Shown: positions 42,306 to 50,857 of the stretch, piece by piece
How positions within the stretch are numbered: the stretch's first letter is position 1
Layout: each line of letters opens with the position of its first letter
DNA from: Methylobacterium sp. Leaf465
GTDB lineage: Bacteria > Pseudomonadota > Alphaproteobacteria > Rhizobiales > Beijerinckiaceae
Assembly (NCBI RefSeq): GCF_001424705.1
Contig: NZ_LMRA01000046.1
Span: forward strand, 158,585 to 222,584
Direction: 5' to 3'
Length of the DNA: 64,000 nucleotides
The notes under the pieces: generated by a model
Database searches by the model: none
What the model saw: only the letters and a program-made list of their open reading frames with translations
Told to the model about the DNA's origin: nothing
Position numbers and translations under genes: made by a program

Positions 42306-43198
42306 GCACGATCGAGCGCACGCCCCCCCATCCGGCCGTCTCGGCACAGGCCGAGACGCCCGTGCCCCATCTCGGGCGCCTCGACGCGGTCGGCTACCTG
42401 ATCTGCCTCGGCGGCATCGTGCGGCGCGAGTTGCTGCGCTTCTTCAACCAGAAGGAGCGCTTCTTCTCGGCGCTCGTGCGCCCCCTGGTGTGGCTGTTCA
42501 TCTTCGCGGCGGGCTTTCGCAACACGCTCGGCGTCTCGATCGAGCCGCCCTACCAGACCTACGTGCTCTACGAGGTCTACGTGGTGCCGGGCCTCGCCGT
42601 GATGATCCAGCTCTTCAACGGCATGCAATCCTCCCTCTCGATGGTCTACGACCGCGAGGTCGGCTCGATGAAGGTGCTGCTCACCAGCCCCTATCCGCGC
42701 TGGCTGCTGCTGCTGGCCAAGCTGATCGCCGGCGTCACCGTCTCGGTGGTGCAGGCCTACGCCTTCCTGGCCATCGCGTGGTTCTGGGAGCTCGACATCC
42801 CGGCCATCGGCTACGTGGCGGCGCTGCCGGCCTTCATCGCCTCGGGACTGATGCTCGGCGCCATCGGCCTGCTGCTCTCTTCCATGGTCAAGCAGCTGGA
42901 GAACTTCGCCAGCGTGATGAACTTCGTGATCTTCCCGATGTTCTTCGCCTCCTCGGCACTCTACCCGCTCTGGCGCATCCGCGAATCCTCCGAGACCCTG
43001 TACTGGATCTGTCAGGCAAACCCCTTCTCCCACGCCGTGCAGCTCGTGCGCTTCGCCCTCTACGGGCAGTTCGAGCCGGTCGCCTGCGCGGTGGTCGTGG
43101 GCACCACCCTCGCCTTCTTCACCCTCGCCGTCGTGGCCTACGATCCCGGCCGTGGCATCATGGCCCGGCGCGGCGGCCCGGCCGGAGACAATTCCTGA
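42302..43198 (+). CDS. lutF: ABC-2-type permease LutF
   Basis: A 298-residue inner-membrane protein with six hydrophobic segments and an ABC-2 signature (YEVYVVPGLAVMIQLFNGMQSSLSMVYDREVGSMKVLLTSPYPRWLLLLAKL). This class usually exports; here it works with a periplasmic binding protein (LutA). It lies between lutE and lutG with overlapping ends (ATGA, then TGATG). Confidence 0.9.
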   Translation: MSTIERTPPHPAVSAQAETPVPHLGRLDAVGYLICLGGIVRRELLRFFNQKERFFSALVRPLVWLFIFAAGFRNTLGVSIEPPYQTYVLYEVYVVPGLAVMIQLFNGMQSSLSMVYDREVGSMKVLLTSPYPRWLLLLAKLIAGVTVSVVQAYAFLAIAWFWELDIPAIGYVAALPAFIASGLMLGAIGLLLSSMVKQLENFASVMNFVIFPMFFASSALYPLWRIRESSETLYWICQANPFSHAVQLVRFALYGQFEPVACAVVVGTTLAFFTLAVVAYDPGRGIMARRGGPAGDNS

Positions 43199-43833
43199 TG
43201 ACCGTTCGCACGATGTCCGCCCGTACCCTGATGAGCCTCGCCGCCCTCGCCCTCGGGGCCGGAACGGCCCTGGCGCAGCCCAAGGGCGATCCCGACTGGC
43301 CCTGCGTCCAGCGCAAGGTCTCGACCCTCAGCCCCGGTACGGTCTGGACCGGGCCGGACCTCGAGGCCGCCGGCGCCTGGGGTGACGATTTCGAAGCGGC
43401 GGCGCTCGCCCAGAAGATCGCCTCGCGGCGCACCGCCCTCGACGAGGTCGACCCGCTCCTCGACGCCTTCGCCGCCAAGGTCGGCCCCGAGAAGGACAAG
43501 CGCCTGACCCGCGTCTTCGCCGGCGTGTTCGAGGTCATCAACGGCGAGCGCAACAAGGTGATCTCGGGCATCGGCCGCTACGCCCAGGGGCAGCGCCGCA
43601 TGGCCGAGCGCATCCGCGACGAGGCCGATCAGATCAGCGCCACCAAGGACGGTCCGAGCGCCCAGGACGCCCGCGACATCCCCAAGGACGCCTCCGAGCT
43701 GGAGACCAAGTTCACCTGGGACCGGCGCATCTTCCAGGAGCGCAGCCAGTCCCTGACCTATGTCTGCGAGGTCCCGACCCTGCTGGAACAGCGCCTCGGC
43801 GAGATCGCCCGGCGAATCCAGGCGCGCCTTTGA
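43198..43833 (+). CDS. lutG: Exported protein LutG
   Basis: A 211-residue exported protein with a signal peptide ending TALA and two cysteines, one near the mature N-terminus (DWPCVQRKV) and one near the C-terminus (YVCEVPTLLE), which may pair. Most of the chain is predicted helical with charged segments (PEKDKRLTRVFAGVFEVINGERNKVISGIG). No family that I can name beyond its constant place in the lut gene set. The ATG shares one base with the lutF TGA. Confidence 0.78.
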   Translation: MTVRTMSARTLMSLAALALGAGTALAQPKGDPDWPCVQRKVSTLSPGTVWTGPDLEAAGAWGDDFEAAALAQKIASRRTALDEVDPLLDAFAAKVGPEKDKRLTRVFAGVFEVINGERNKVISGIGRYAQGQRRMAERIRDEADQISATKDGPSAQDARDIPKDASELETKFTWDRRIFQERSQSLTYVCEVPTLLEQRLGEIARRIQARL

Positions 43834-44097
43834 GGGCAGGGGGCCGGCCCCGGCCCGCGCCCTTGCGGTCGCCATTGCCAGTTTATCCCGGGTGCCTTGC
43901 TGAAACGTCCTTAAGGCCTTGAAATCAGGCCCGAAATTGTGTCCGCGACGCCACGCCGGACGGCCAAGCAAGCTTTGGCGCCGCAAATCCACGGAAACGG
44001 CCCGCCGCACGATTGTTCTTCATCCTGGATCCTCTCAAAGGTGTGACCGAAGCCCCGGACAAGGGGCAGGGACACCAAGACGACCGAGGGGCTGGGG

Positions 44098-46539
44098 ATG
44101 ATGAAGCGGACCTTGCGCGGCAGCCTGTTGCTGTCGGTGGCACTGATCCCGGGCGCGGTCTGCGCCCAGGGCGTCGCGCCGGCGGGTGGGCAGCAGGCGG
44201 TGACGCTGAGCGAACTCGACGTGGTGGCGACCACGCCGGTGAGCGCCACGGGCGGCGGCGGCGGCGTCTCGCTCTACAGGATCCCCAACACGGTCGAGAC
44301 CGTCACGGCGGCCGACTTCGCCCAGGACCGGGCGACCCTCGACCCGACCTTCACCCTCGCGCGCAAGACGCCGGGCGTGAACCTGTCGGACGGGCAGGGC
44401 AACAGCTTCCGCCAGACCCTGACCTATCGGGGCTTCGACGCCTCGCCGCTGCAGGGCGCCCCGCAGGGCCTCGCCGTCTACCAGAACGGCGTGCGCATCA
44501 ACGAAGCCTTCGGCGACGTGGTGAACTGGGACCTGATCCCCTCGGTGGCGATCAACCGGATCGACATCGTCACCGGCAACCCCGTCTTCGGCCTCAACGC
44601 CCTGGGCGGCGCCGTCAACATCGAGATGAAGAACGGCTTCACCTGGCAGGGCAAGGAGGTCACCGTCAGCGGCGGCTCCGACGGGCGCATCAGCGGCTCC
44701 CTGCAATACGGCGAGGTCATCGGACCCTGGAGCTTCTACTTCGCCGGCGAGGGCCTGCGCGACGGCGGCTGGCGCTTCCGGTCGCCCTCGGAGATCGGCC
44801 GCGTCTACGCCGATCTCGGCCACAAGACCCTGGATTCCGAGTTCCACATCATCGCCTCGGGCGCCAAGACCTTCTTCGGCGCCGCCGCCGCCACGCCGGT
44901 GGACTTCACCCACGTCAACGAGCGGGCGATCTTCACCTCGCCCCAGACGATCTCCACCGAGCAGGGCCAGATCCAGGTCACCGGCAAGGTCGTGGTCTCG
45001 CCGACCTGGGACCTCCAGGGCAACGCCTACGTGCGCCGCCTGAGCCAGTTCGTGATCGACGGCAACGACGGCAATTTCGAGCAGTGCAGCACCCGCTCCA
45101 GCAACCGCGGCTTCCTCTGCTTCGAGGATGACGGTTTCGAGCGCGGCGCCCTGAGCGACCGGGCCTTTCGCGACCAGTTCACGATCGTCGGGCGCCAGGG
45201 CCAGCGCATCCCGTTCACCACGGGCGTCCCCTACGGCACCCTCGACACCATCCGCACCGAGGCGGTCGGCTACGGCGGAACGCTGCAGGCCACCAACCGC
45301 GACCAGGTCTTCGGCCACAACAACACCTTCGTGGTCGGCGGCAGCATCGATGCGGCCAACTACTCCTACAAGTCCTCGAGCACGCTCGGCGTGATCAACC
45401 CGGATCTCAGCGTCACCACCGATCCGCTGAACCCGAACTACGGCACCATCCCGGGCCTCGGCACCGAGGCGATCCGCACGGCGGCGGCCCTCGGCATCGC
45501 GCCCAGCAACGTCACCGGCTCGAACCTCTACATGGGCCTCTACGCCCTCGACACCTTCGACGTCACCGACGCCCTGTCGCTCACCGCCGGCGCCCGGCTC
45601 AACTTCGCCCGGATCTCGACCCAGGACCAGACCGGCTTCTCCCCGGACGTGACGGGCACGCACTACTTCACCAAGGTGAACCCGGTCGTGGGCGCCACCT
45701 ACCGGTTCTTCCCCTGGCTGAACCTCTACGGCGGCTACTCCGAGTCGAACCGCGCCCCGACGCCCCTCGAGCTCGCCTGCGCCAATCCCGACCGGCCCTG
45801 CCTGCTGCCGAACTCGCTCGTGGCCGATCCGCCGCTCAAGCAGGTCACCGGCCAGACCTACGAGGTTGGTTTCCGCGGCACCGTGCCGAACTTCTACGAG
45901 AACGGCCTGTTCAACTACAAGATCGGCGCCTTCCGCACGGACCTGCGCAACGACATCCTGCAGGTCGCGGTGCCGGGCAACGCCGCCCGCGGCTACTTCG
46001 TCAACGTGCCGGCCACCCAGCGCCAGGGCATCGAGGTCTCGGGCGAGTATGTCGGCGAGCGCCTGAGCCTCTACGGCAACTACGCGCTCATCGACGCCAC
46101 CTTCCAGTTCGAGGGCGAACTGTCCTCGCCCAACAACCCGTTGGCGGATGACGGCCTGATCAACGTGCGCCGCGGCAACAACGTGCCGCTGATCCCGAAC
46201 CACCAGTTCAAGGCCGGGTTCAACTACCTGATCACCCCGATCTGGACCTTCGGCATGAACCTGTCGGCTTTCTCCTCGTCCTACTACCGGGGCGACGAGT
46301 CGAACATCAACCGCAAGCTGCCGCCCTACTTCACCGCCAACCTGAACACGAGCATCCAGGTCACCCAGAACGTGCAGGTCTTCGCCCTGGTCACCAACCT
46401 GTTCAACAACCGCTACGCCAATTTCGGCACCTTCGCCGAGACCGGCGCGGTCGCGGGCAACTTCGTGATCAACGATCCGCGCACCACGACCCTGGTGCAG
46501 CCGCTCTCGGCCTATGGCGGCGTCCGGGTGACCTGGTAG
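44098..46539 (+). CDS. lutH: TonB-dependent outer membrane receptor LutH
   Basis: An 813-residue TonB receptor. After a leader ending VCAQG it has a plug domain (ASPLQGAPQGLAVYQNGVRINEAFGDVVNWDLIP and NPVFGLNALGGAVNIEMKNG) and a 22-strand barrel ending in the aromatic C-terminal VRVTW. Its position after lutG, before lanM, marks it as LutH, the outer-membrane lanthanide receptor. ATGATG at 44098 offers two starts. A strong terminator follows. Confidence 0.93.
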   Translation: MMKRTLRGSLLLSVALIPGAVCAQGVAPAGGQQAVTLSELDVVATTPVSATGGGGGVSLYRIPNTVETVTAADFAQDRATLDPTFTLARKTPGVNLSDGQGNSFRQTLTYRGFDASPLQGAPQGLAVYQNGVRINEAFGDVVNWDLIPSVAINRIDIVTGNPVFGLNALGGAVNIEMKNGFTWQGKEVTVSGGSDGRISGSLQYGEVIGPWSFYFAGEGLRDGGWRFRSPSEIGRVYADLGHKTLDSEFHIIASGAKTFFGAAAATPVDFTHVNERAIFTSPQTISTEQGQIQVTGKVVVSPTWDLQGNAYVRRLSQFVIDGNDGNFEQCSTRSSNRGFLCFEDDGFERGALSDRAFRDQFTIVGRQGQRIPFTTGVPYGTLDTIRTEAVGYGGTLQATNRDQVFGHNNTFVVGGSIDAANYSYKSSSTLGVINPDLSVTTDPLNPNYGTIPGLGTEAIRTAAALGIAPSNVTGSNLYMGLYALDTFDVTDALSLTAGARLNFARISTQDQTGFSPDVTGTHYFTKVNPVVGATYRFFPWLNLYGGYSESNRAPTPLELACANPDRPCLLPNSLVADPPLKQVTGQTYEVGFRGTVPNFYENGLFNYKIGAFRTDLRNDILQVAVPGNAARGYFVNVPATQRQGIEVSGEYVGERLSLYGNYALIDATFQFEGELSSPNNPLADDGLINVRRGNNVPLIPNHQFKAGFNYLITPIWTFGMNLSAFSSSYYRGDESNINRKLPPYFTANLNTSIQVTQNVQVFALVTNLFNNRYANFGTFAETGAVAGNFVINDPRTTTLVQPLSAYGGVRVTW

Positions 46540-46644
46540 ACCGACGCGTCGGTTCGGGGGCCTCCCCCGAACCGCGCGGTCGCTGCGTACGGCGCCCCGG
46601 CAAGACCAGGCCGGGCCCGAATGCAGATCTTCCGCCTGACAAGA

Positions 46645-46681
46645 CGAACGGCGCAGCCTCGCGGCTGCGCCGTTCGTTTTT
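46645..46681 (+). terminator. Intrinsic terminator after lutH
   Basis: A perfect 14-bp stem (46645-46658 with 46663-46676), loop TCGC, then five Ts (46677-46681). It separates lutH from lanM, so lanM must have its own promoter in the 245 nt between. Confidence 0.92.
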
Positions 46682-46786
46682 GGTCCGTCCGAACTCACCC
46701 CTGAAACCCCACCCGGACCTCACGATCCAGCGATTTTGCCGCTTCGACCCAGGCATGAGTTCAAAACATCCCCGCAGGGGTTGCCG

Positions 46787-46857
46787 GATTCTCCCGATTC
46801 TTCTACCAGATGGCAAGTTGAGTCGTCGACTCGACTCGCCATGACTCGGGCCGACTC
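46787..46857 (+). promoter_or_regulatory. GANTC cluster with phased GACTCG repeats upstream of lanM
   Basis: Seven GANTC sites (the alphaproteobacterial CcrM methylation sequence) lie within 71 bp: GATTC at 46787 and 46796, GAGTC at 46820, GACTC at 46828, 46833, 46843 and 46853. The last four read GACTCG with start-to-start distances of 5, 10 and 10 nt, and the GAGTC/GACTC pair at 46820-46832 is palindromic around GTC. The block ends 69 nt before the lanM ATG, where a regulator could sit at the promoter. Confidence 0.55.
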
Positions 46858-46925
46858 GCCCCGGTCATGTCCTTCTCGGGGAAGTACCTGACAGTTCTTC
46901 CCGATGATCTTCGGAGTATTCAGAG

Positions 46926-47309
46926 ATGTCGTCCCGCCTGTCCGCCGTCACCCTCCTCGCCGTCCTGCTCGGCGCCGCTCCTGCCTTCGCGGCCGACGTC
47001 TCGGCCTTCGATCCGGACAAGGACGGCACCATCGACCTCGCCGAGGCGCAGGCCGCCGCCTCCAAGAAGTTCGACATGCTCGACCCCGACAAGGACGGCA
47101 CCCTCGACGCCAAGGAGCTGAACGGCCTCCTGACCCCCGCCGAGCTGAAGGCCGCCGATCCGGACAGCGACGGCACCCTCGACAAGAAGGAATACCTCGC
47201 CGTGGTGGCGGCGCGCTTCAAAGCCGCAGACCCGGATGCCGAGGGGACCATCGACGCGAAGGAACTCTCGTCGCCCGCAGGCGTCTCTCTGGCGACCCTG
47301 ATGAAGTAA
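46926..47309 (+). CDS. lanM: Lanmodulin, periplasmic lanthanide-binding EF-hand protein
   Basis: A 127-residue protein: signal peptide to AFA (residue 22), then four EF-hand loops with Pro at position 2, the lanmodulin hallmark. Loops: residues 29-40 (DPDKDGTIDLAE), 53-64 (DPDKDGTLDAKE), 78-89 (DPDSDGTLDKKE) and 102-113 (DPDAEGTIDAKE). Loops are 12-13 residues apart, closer than in calmodulin. Each has Asp at position 9, which favours lanthanides. Loop four differs from the AM1 protein (Asp not Asn at position 1, Glu at 5). CGGAG lies about 10 nt before the ATG. Confidence 0.97.
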   Translation: MSSRLSAVTLLAVLLGAAPAFAADVSAFDPDKDGTIDLAEAQAAASKKFDMLDPDKDGTLDAKELNGLLTPAELKAADPDSDGTLDKKEYLAVVAARFKAADPDAEGTIDAKELSSPAGVSLATLMK

Positions 47310-47350
47310 GGCTGCCCGCGGGGCGGCCGACCCACCCGGAGAGCCCATCC

Positions 47351-47710
47351 ATGCGGATCACCACCGTCCTGCCCGCCGCCCTCATCCTGCTCGGCGCGGC
47401 CGGACCCGCCGTCGCCTCGTCCTGCTCGGAGCAGATCGCCACGATCGAGCGCCGCCTCGACAGCGCCGGCGCCGAGCAGGTCACGGGCAAGGAGCCGCCC
47501 GGCGGCCCGACCTCCTCGCACTCGGACAAGGCCCTCGATCACGCCCCCAAGGGAAAGCCGACCGACCCGTCCACCACGGCCAGCGCCGGTGGCATCTCCG
47601 AGGCCCGCGACCTGATCAAGAAGGCGCGTGCCCAGGACAAGGCCGGTGACATGAAGGGCTGCGAGGACACAATGACCGAGGCCAAGAAGAAGGCCGGCGC
47701 CCTGCCGTAG
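47351..47710 (+). CDS. Exported two-cysteine helical protein, LutD-like, downstream of lanM
   Basis: A 119-residue protein with a signal peptide ending AVAS. The mature part begins SCSEQIATIERRLD and ends in EARDLIKKARAQDKAGDMKGCEDTMTEAKKKAG, with a Pro/Gly/Ser/His-rich linker of about 45 residues between. The two cysteines sit in helix pairs as in LutD (C...A/K...G(E/D)xxxC). It starts 41 nt after lanM and probably shares its transcript. Function unknown; a LanD-type chaperone role is inference. Confidence 0.8.
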   Translation: MRITTVLPAALILLGAAGPAVASSCSEQIATIERRLDSAGAEQVTGKEPPGGPTSSHSDKALDHAPKGKPTDPSTTASAGGISEARDLIKKARAQDKAGDMKGCEDTMTEAKKKAGALP

Positions 47711-47740
47711 GCCCTCGCCGCCTCGATCCCGCGAACGGCA

Positions 47741-47773
47741 CAAGGGCCGCCCCCTCCCGGGGGGCGGCCCTTG
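47741..47773. terminator. Bidirectional hairpin between the lanM operon and the EPS locus
   Basis: A perfect 14-bp stem (47741-47754 with 47760-47773) and a 5-nt loop, 31 nt past the stop at 47710 and 31 nt from the stop of the converging sugar transferase gene. T-runs on either side are weak. Confidence 0.6.
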
Positions 47774-47803
47774 TCGCGTTCCGGGGGCGGCGGGCCCGTC
47801 GAT

Positions 47804-49330
47804 TCAGTACGCGTTCCGGGTCCGGAACAGCGAGACCGGGGTCGCCAGCATGATCTTCACGTCGAACAGGATCGACCAGTTCTCGATGTAGTGCAGGTCG
47901 TGCTCGACGCGCTTCTGGATCTTGTCGCTGGTGTCGGTCTCGCCGCGCCAGCCGTTGACCTGGGCCCAGCCGGTGATGCCGGGCTTGACCTTGTGGCGGG
48001 CGAAGTAGCCGTCCACCACCTGGTCGTAGAGGGTGTTGGCGGCCTTGGCCTGGAGGGCGTGCGGCCGGGGACCGACGAGGGAGAGCTCGCCCTTGATGAC
48101 GTTGAACAGCTGCGGCAGTTCGTCGAGCGAGGTCTTGCGGATGAACCGGCCCACCGGGGTCACGCGCGGGTCGTCCCGCGTGACCAGCCGGGCCGCGCCG
48201 GCATCGCTCTGGTTCACGTACATCGAGCGGAACTTGTAGACCTCGATCAGCTCGTTGTTGAAGCCGTAGCGCTTCTGCCGGAACAGCACCGGCCCGGGCG
48301 AACCGAGGCGCACCGCCAGGGCGACCGCCAGCATCACGGGCGCCAGGACCACCAGCATCGCGCAGCCGACCACCCGGTCGAAGATGCTCTTGGCGACGAT
48401 GTCCCAGTCGGCCATCGGCTTGTCGAAGATGTCGAGCACCGGCACCGCGCCGAGATAGGAATAGGCCCGCGGGCGCAGGCGCAGCTTCGAGGCCTGGGCC
48501 GAGAGCCGGATGTCGATGGGCAGGACCCAGAGCTTGGCCAGCATCTGCAGGATGCGGTCCTCGGCGGCGATCGGGATCGTGAAGATGATGAGGTCGAGGC
48601 GCGTGGTGCGGGCATAGGCGACGAGGTCGCTCACGGTGCCGAGCTTCGGGTAGCCGGCCACCACCGTGTCGGAGCGCATGTCGCCGCGGTCGTCGAACAC
48701 GCCGACGATGCGCACGCCGGACTCCGCTTCCGCGTCGAGGGCGCGGATCAGGTCCTCGGCGACGGGGCCGCCGCCGACGATGGCAGTGCGGCGGTCGAAA
48801 TGGCCGCGCTGCTTCCGGGCCGTGATGAACCGCGCCAGGGCGAGGCGGCCGGTCAGGAGGGCGGCGAGGCCGGCGACGAAGACGCTGGCCATCCAGACCC
48901 GGGAATAGTGGTCGGCGATCTTGGCGAACACCATGGCGGTGGCCGCCAGGAGGAAGGCCAGCGACCAGGCGCCCACCAGCCGCAGCGCGGAGCCGCGCAG
49001 GGTGCGGAAGGCGGCCATCCGGTAGGCCCCCACGGCCTGGAGCAGGCAGACGGCCAGGGCGGCGAGGCCGAGGGTGGCGGCGAGGTAGCGGGGCGACAGC
49101 GGCACGATCCCGGCGAGCTGCAGGCGCTGGATCACGATCCCGAGAATCGCCACGAGGGCGAACTCCGCGATCCGGACGCAGCCGGCCAGCACCACCGGCG
49201 ACAGCAGCTTCGGGGCGGCCGGGCGCATCCGCGCCTCGGCGGGCGGCAGCGCCGTGGCCGCCCCCCCCTCGGACTGGGGTCCGAAGCGGCCCGCGGCATC
49301 CAGCAGGTCACGGACATCGAAGGCGCTCAT
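47804..49330 (-). CDS. Undecaprenyl-phosphate glucose phosphotransferase (initiating sugar transferase)
   Basis: A 508-residue membrane enzyme that starts exopolysaccharide repeat units by moving a sugar phosphate to undecaprenyl phosphate. It has four N-terminal transmembrane helices (about 30-145), a central nucleotide-binding-like region (IVGGGPVAEDLIRAL) and the C-terminal bacterial sugar transferase domain (SIFDRVVGCAMLVVLAPVMLAVALAVRLGSPGPVLFRQKRYG, later KTSLDELPQLFNVIKGELSLVGPRPH). The start is the ATG at 49330. It is transcribed towards lanM and begins 79 nt after the glycosyltransferase stop. Confidence 0.92.
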   Translation of the reverse strand: MSAFDVRDLLDAAGRFGPQSEGGAATALPPAEARMRPAAPKLLSPVVLAGCVRIAEFALVAILGIVIQRLQLAGIVPLSPRYLAATLGLAALAVCLLQAVGAYRMAAFRTLRGSALRLVGAWSLAFLLAATAMVFAKIADHYSRVWMASVFVAGLAALLTGRLALARFITARKQRGHFDRRTAIVGGGPVAEDLIRALDAEAESGVRIVGVFDDRGDMRSDTVVAGYPKLGTVSDLVAYARTTRLDLIIFTIPIAAEDRILQMLAKLWVLPIDIRLSAQASKLRLRPRAYSYLGAVPVLDIFDKPMADWDIVAKSIFDRVVGCAMLVVLAPVMLAVALAVRLGSPGPVLFRQKRYGFNNELIEVYKFRSMYVNQSDAGAARLVTRDDPRVTPVGRFIRKTSLDELPQLFNVIKGELSLVGPRPHALQAKAANTLYDQVVDGYFARHKVKPGITGWAQVNGWRGETDTSDKIQKRVEHDLHYIENWSILFDVKIMLATPVSLFRTRNAY

Positions 49331-49409
49331 GGCTGACTTCCGGGCTCGGGCACGCGTCTTGGAAACGGGGAGCGGGGTTGCGGGTCGGATCGGGACGGAA
49401 GGGCGGGCG

Positions 49410-50663
49410 TCACGGGGCCGTGGGCGCGACGGCGTGGCCCGCACCGGGCATCCGGGCGCGCAGGGCCGCGGCGTAGCCGGAGAGCACGTCGGAGCCCATG
49501 CGGGTCATGGAGAAGCGGGCCCGAACCGAGGCCGCCAGGGTCTCGACGCGCTGCCGGGAGGCCTCGGGATCCTCGTCGAGGACCCGCGCGATGGCCTGGG
49601 CCAGGGCCTGCCCGTCGCGGGGCGGCACAAGGTCGGAGGCCGCGGCTCCGAAGATTTCCGGGATGCCCCCGACATTGGTGGCGACGAGGGGCTGGCAGGC
49701 GGCGGCCGCCTCCAGCACCACGTAGGGGAGGGATTCGGCGAGCGAGGGCACCACCATGAGCCGCCCCCGGGCCAGCACCGGGCGGATCGCCTGCGGCGGC
49801 TCGAAGGACACCGCCTCGCCGAGGCCCATCGCCACCACGCGGTCGGACAGGATGGCGGAATCGGGGCCGGAGCCCACCATCAGCAGCCGCAGGGGACGGC
49901 CCGCGGCGCGTAGGCGCAGGAGGGCGTCGAGGAGGAAGGGCACGCCCTTGGCGTCGCGCAACTCGCCGATATAGACGAGGTCGACCCGGTCCGCGGCCGG
50001 CACGATCGGGGCGAATTCGGCCTCGCTGATCCCGTTGTGGACGATGCGGGTGATGCGGCGCGGGTCCCCCGCATGGGCCCGGTGCCGCCCGGCGACGTAC
50101 TCGCTCTCGAACAGGAACACGTCGGTGCGCAGGCCCATCAGGCGCTCGAGGCCCATGTAGAACCGATGGCGCAGGGTGCCGGGCTTGTAATTGTAGCTGC
50201 CCCCGTGGGGCGTGTAGGCGCGGATCGGCGCGGGGCCGGGCACCACGGCCAGGCGGGCGTAGACGCCGCCCTTGGCCCCGTGCCCGTGCAGGACGGTGGC
50301 CCCCACCGCCGCGGCGCGCCGGGCGATGGTGCGGAGCGCCGCGAGGTCGGAGGGATGCGGGTTGCGCCGCATCGGCAGGCGGGTGATGCCGAGGGCGAGG
50401 CTGGGCGCGAGCTCGGCCAGGGCCTGGGCGGCGCGCTCGCCGCCGGTGGAGGCGTCGCAGACGATGCCGACCTGATGGCCCGCCGAGGCCTGCAGGCGGG
50501 CGAGATCGACCACGTGGCGGAACAGGCCGCCCACGGGCGCGCGGAACACGTGCAGGATGCGCTGGGCGGGGAGGCCGCCCGAGGCGGCGCTGAGCGCCGC
50601 GCCCGGGTCGCTGGCACCGGTCGAACCGAGGGGGAACGCGTTCACGACAGCTGCTCCACGCAC
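49410..50663 (-). CDS. Glycosyltransferase family 4 protein
   Basis: A 417-residue GT-B glycosyltransferase. N-terminal segment ILHVFRAPVGGLFRHVVDLARLQ; C-terminal donor-binding region VDLVYIGELRDAKGVPFLLDALLRLR, VPSLAESLPYVVLEAAAACQPLVATNVGGIPEIF. The GTG at 50663 is the longest start; an internal start near 50645 is possible and the conserved part begins about residue 33. It precedes the sugar transferase gene on the same strand. Confidence 0.9.
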   Translation of the reverse strand: MRGAAVVNAFPLGSTGASDPGAALSAASGGLPAQRILHVFRAPVGGLFRHVVDLARLQASAGHQVGIVCDASTGGERAAQALAELAPSLALGITRLPMRRNPHPSDLAALRTIARRAAAVGATVLHGHGAKGGVYARLAVVPGPAPIRAYTPHGGSYNYKPGTLRHRFYMGLERLMGLRTDVFLFESEYVAGRHRAHAGDPRRITRIVHNGISEAEFAPIVPAADRVDLVYIGELRDAKGVPFLLDALLRLRAAGRPLRLLMVGSGPDSAILSDRVVAMGLGEAVSFEPPQAIRPVLARGRLMVVPSLAESLPYVVLEAAAACQPLVATNVGGIPEIFGAAASDLVPPRDGQALAQAIARVLDEDPEASRQRVETLAASVRARFSMTRMGSDVLSGYAAALRARMPGAGHAVAPTAP

Positions 50664-50857
50664 CGTAGCGCGAGCGGCCGGGCCGCTCGTCCGTCGCGAG
50701 ACCTTGGCGCACGACCGGTGCGTGGACCGTTAAGGCGGGACCCGCGCCGCGTCGGGCGAAGGCCCGGACCAGCGGAATAGTTCTCGGTTCAGTTAGGCGA
50801 GTCCTAACCGCCGCGAGGGCATCGTCCGCATCCGGCCGCGGCCGGGACGAGGGGCTC

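Noticed and set aside
44035..46698. An 887-codon open frame on the minus strand opposite lutH
   Set aside because: It mirrors codon bias of lutH (high GC third positions) and its product is low-complexity Ala/Gly/Val/Arg-rich; lutH has clear receptor motifs.
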